Shown here one piece after another: positions 4,657-6,105 of a DNA stretch of 6,105 nt. The notes under the pieces are model-generated. The model had not been told where the DNA came from. It searched no databases and was given only the letters and a program-made list of their open reading frames with translations. Made by a program: the position numbers and the translations under genes. Positions within the stretch are counted from its first letter, which is position 1, and each line of letters begins with the position of its first letter. Origin of the DNA: an uncultured Bacillus sp. (GTDB taxonomy: Bacteria; Bacillota; Bacilli; Bacillales; DSM-1321); the NCBI GenBank assembly GCA_934215995.1, contig CAKQBC010000153.1, forward strand, positions 1 to 6,105, in the 5' to 3' direction.

Positions 4657-5926
4657 TTATTTTCTTTACGGGACTGTGGCGGCACTCGTGTTTAACCAGG
4701 TGTTCTTTGTGGCGGATGATCCGACCGTCGGACTGTTGCTGTCGTATGCGTCCTTGGCGCTTGCATTTTTTATCCGTCCCTTCGGGGGAATCATTTTCAG
4801 CCATATAGGTGACCGGGTAGGGCGTAAAAAGACATTGGTGATGACCCTGTCTCTAATGGGGGTGGCAACCTTCTTAATGGGTGTGCTTCCTACTTATCAA
4901 GCAATCGGGGTGGCGGCGCCGCTCTTATTGATTCTCTTACGGCTCGTACAAGGATTGGGCATCGGCGGCGAATGGGGCGGTGCGCTTTTGCTTTCCGTTG
5001 AATATGCCTCCAAAGGCAAGCGCGGTTTATACGGAGCTATTCCGCAAATGGGCGTCACGATTGGGATGTTTTTGGGGACAGGGGCTTTGACATTCATTAC
5101 GTCGATCGTTTCACAAGAAGCCTTTGTATCCTGGGGATGGAGAATACCGTTCCTATTAAGTGCCTTATTGGTGGTATTCGGCCTGTGGATCCGGAAAGGC
5201 ATCGATGAAACGCCTTCTTTTAAAAAGGTCCAGCAAGCCGGCGAGATTCCGAAATTCCCGCTTGCAGACACATTGAAATACCATTGGAAAGAGGTTCTGA
5301 TTGCTATAGGGGGGAAAGTCGTTGAAACAGCCCCGTTTTACATTTTCGGTACATTCATTGTATCTTATGCCACGAACCAGTTAGGTTTCAGTACGACTGA
5401 GGTTCTTTTATCGGTAATGGTAGCAACGGTCGTGACGACCATTTTAATTCCGATTATGGGAAGCCTGTCTGACAGAATCGGCCGCAAGAAAATGTACATT
5501 TATGGAACACTCGGAATCATCGCTTATGCTTTTCCTTATTTCTGGCTATTGCATCAGGAATCGTTCATTACATTACTAATTGCGACTGTCATAGGGCTGG
5601 GGGTTATATGGGCTCCTATTACCGCTGTCCTCGGTACGATGTTTTCTGAGATCTTCGACGCCAAGGTCCGTTATACAGGGATATCACTCGGCTATCAGAT
5701 TGGAGCCGCGCTTGCCGGCGGTACTGCGCCGCTTGTCGCAACAGCATTACTGGCTTCGTTCGATAATTCATATGTACCAGTCGCCATCTATATGATTTTC
5801 ACTGCTGTTGTATCTTTGGCTGCTGTATGGGCGATAAGGGAACGGAGCAATGAAGAACTGGATAGTGAGCTGACAGGCGGGCAACATACAGCGGATGAAA
5901 GCAGTAAGCTAACGAAAAGTCAATAA
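4568..5926 (+). CDS. MHS-family major facilitator (metabolite:H+ symporter)
   Basis: A 452-residue, probably 12-helix proton-coupled uptake transporter of the metabolite:H+ symporter group of the major facilitator superfamily (relatives include ProP, ShiA, KgtP). Typical features: IASLVGSSIEWFDYFLYG in helix 1 (18-35), the loop 2-3 motif GDRVGRKK (81-88), RLVQGLGIGGEWGGALLL then RG and PQMG (125-162), the repeated loop 8-9 motif SDRIGRKK (301-308), and the family signature around VRYTGISLGYQIGA (367-380) with GGTAPLVATALL (384-395). Residues 424-452 are a polar cytoplasmic tail. The substrate cannot be read from sequence; betaines, amino acids and organic acids are all known in the family. 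The start is ATG 4568, with AGAAGGG 7 bases upstream; an alternative start is discussed at 4540. It is followed closely by an OCD-family gene. Confidence 0.9.
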   Translation: MYLSEAKLSNSQMRRVWIASLVGSSIEWFDYFLYGTVAALVFNQVFFVADDPTVGLLLSYASLALAFFIRPFGGIIFSHIGDRVGRKKTLVMTLSLMGVATFLMGVLPTYQAIGVAAPLLLILLRLVQGLGIGGEWGGALLLSVEYASKGKRGLYGAIPQMGVTIGMFLGTGALTFITSIVSQEAFVSWGWRIPFLLSALLVVFGLWIRKGIDETPSFKKVQQAGEIPKFPLADTLKYHWKEVLIAIGGKVVETAPFYIFGTFIVSYATNQLGFSTTEVLLSVMVATVVTTILIPIMGSLSDRIGRKKMYIYGTLGIIAYAFPYFWLLHQESFITLLIATVIGLGVIWAPITAVLGTMFSEIFDAKVRYTGISLGYQIGAALAGGTAPLVATALLASFDNSYVPVAIYMIFTAVVSLAAVWAIRERSNEELDSELTGGQHTADESSKLTKSQ

Positions 5927-5931
5927 TTGGG

Positions 5932-6105
5932 GTGGACAGGCTGATTATTTTAAACGAAAAAGAGATTCAATCTTTCTATCATATGAAAAATGCCATTGAG
6001 GATATTAAGCATATTTTAAAAGCAAAATCAGAGGGGAAAATTTCAGCTCCGCACCGGACCGTGCTGGATTTTCCCGCTAAAGAGGCATCTGCACTGTATA
6101 TGCCC
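5932..6105 (+). CDS. Ornithine cyclodeaminase/mu-crystallin family enzyme (5' part only)
   Basis: The frame is open from here to the window edge. From residue 4 it reads LIILNEKEIQSFYHMKNAIE, then a helix and an ISAPHRTVLDFP segment. This is the usual N-terminal pattern of the OCD/mu-crystallin family: hydrophobic strand, 'L-x-E-x-x-I', a 'M-x-x-A-I' helix, then P-x-R. Members are NAD(P)-dependent or NAD-using enzymes acting on amino or imino acids (ornithine cyclodeaminase, alanine dehydrogenase, ketimine reductases, ectoine-pathway EutC). The NAD domain lies outside the window. The start is uncertain: GTG 5932 is five bases after the transporter stop, while GGGGTGG (5929-5935) would better serve CTG 5941 or ATT 5944. 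It is very likely cotranscribed and perhaps translationally coupled with the transporter. Confidence 0.75.
   Translation, partial: MDRLIILNEKEIQSFYHMKNAIEDIKHILKAKSEGKISAPHRTVLDFPAKEASALYMP

Overview
The window looks like chromosomal DNA from a Bacillaceae-type Firmicute. The signs are moderate GC, strong GGAGG-type ribosome binding sites, TTG start codons, a short lipoprotein signal ending in an LAGC lipobox, U-tract hairpin terminators, and a promoter-like site resembling sigma-B consensus. No phage, insertion-sequence, CRISPR, tRNA or rRNA signature is visible.

Layout, left to right. Bases 1-69 may hold the last codons of an upstream membrane protein. A monocistronic gene for a very acidic secreted lipoprotein follows (310-912), ending at a hairpin terminator. 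A 660-base intergenic stretch then carries a second, isolated hairpin terminator, an orphan ribosome binding site and a sigma-B-like promoter. Next come two tandem, gap-free alignable paralogues of the CNNM/CorC-like 'hemolysin family' (DUF21 membrane domain plus CBS pair) at 1576-2889 and 2957-4003. They agree at about 62% of residues by hand count. The second lacks the C-terminal CorC_HlyC domain and has lost key CBS residues. Two hairpins end this unit (4015-4048, 4086-4116). A 450-base leader with promoter-like sites and several stem-loops precedes an MHS-family major facilitator transporter (4568-5926). Five bases after its stop, the first part of an ornithine cyclodeaminase/mu-crystallin family enzyme begins and runs off the window.

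How the genes may work together. The CNNM-like pair is probably a divalent-cation (magnesium) transport or regulatory module, with one full-length and one shortened subunit. The transporter/OCD pair looks like an uptake-and-catabolism operon for an amino-acid-like compound. These two modules and the lipoprotein appear to be independent transcription units.

The most striking observation is translational. Both CNNM-like genes start with TTG. Each has a perfect GGAGGTGA Shine-Dalgarno 25-26 bases upstream, with a small hairpin filling the gap. The hairpin shows one compensatory base-pair change between the copies. Its 3' arm is itself Shine-Dalgarno-like. This suggests a conserved RNA element controlling translation of this family.
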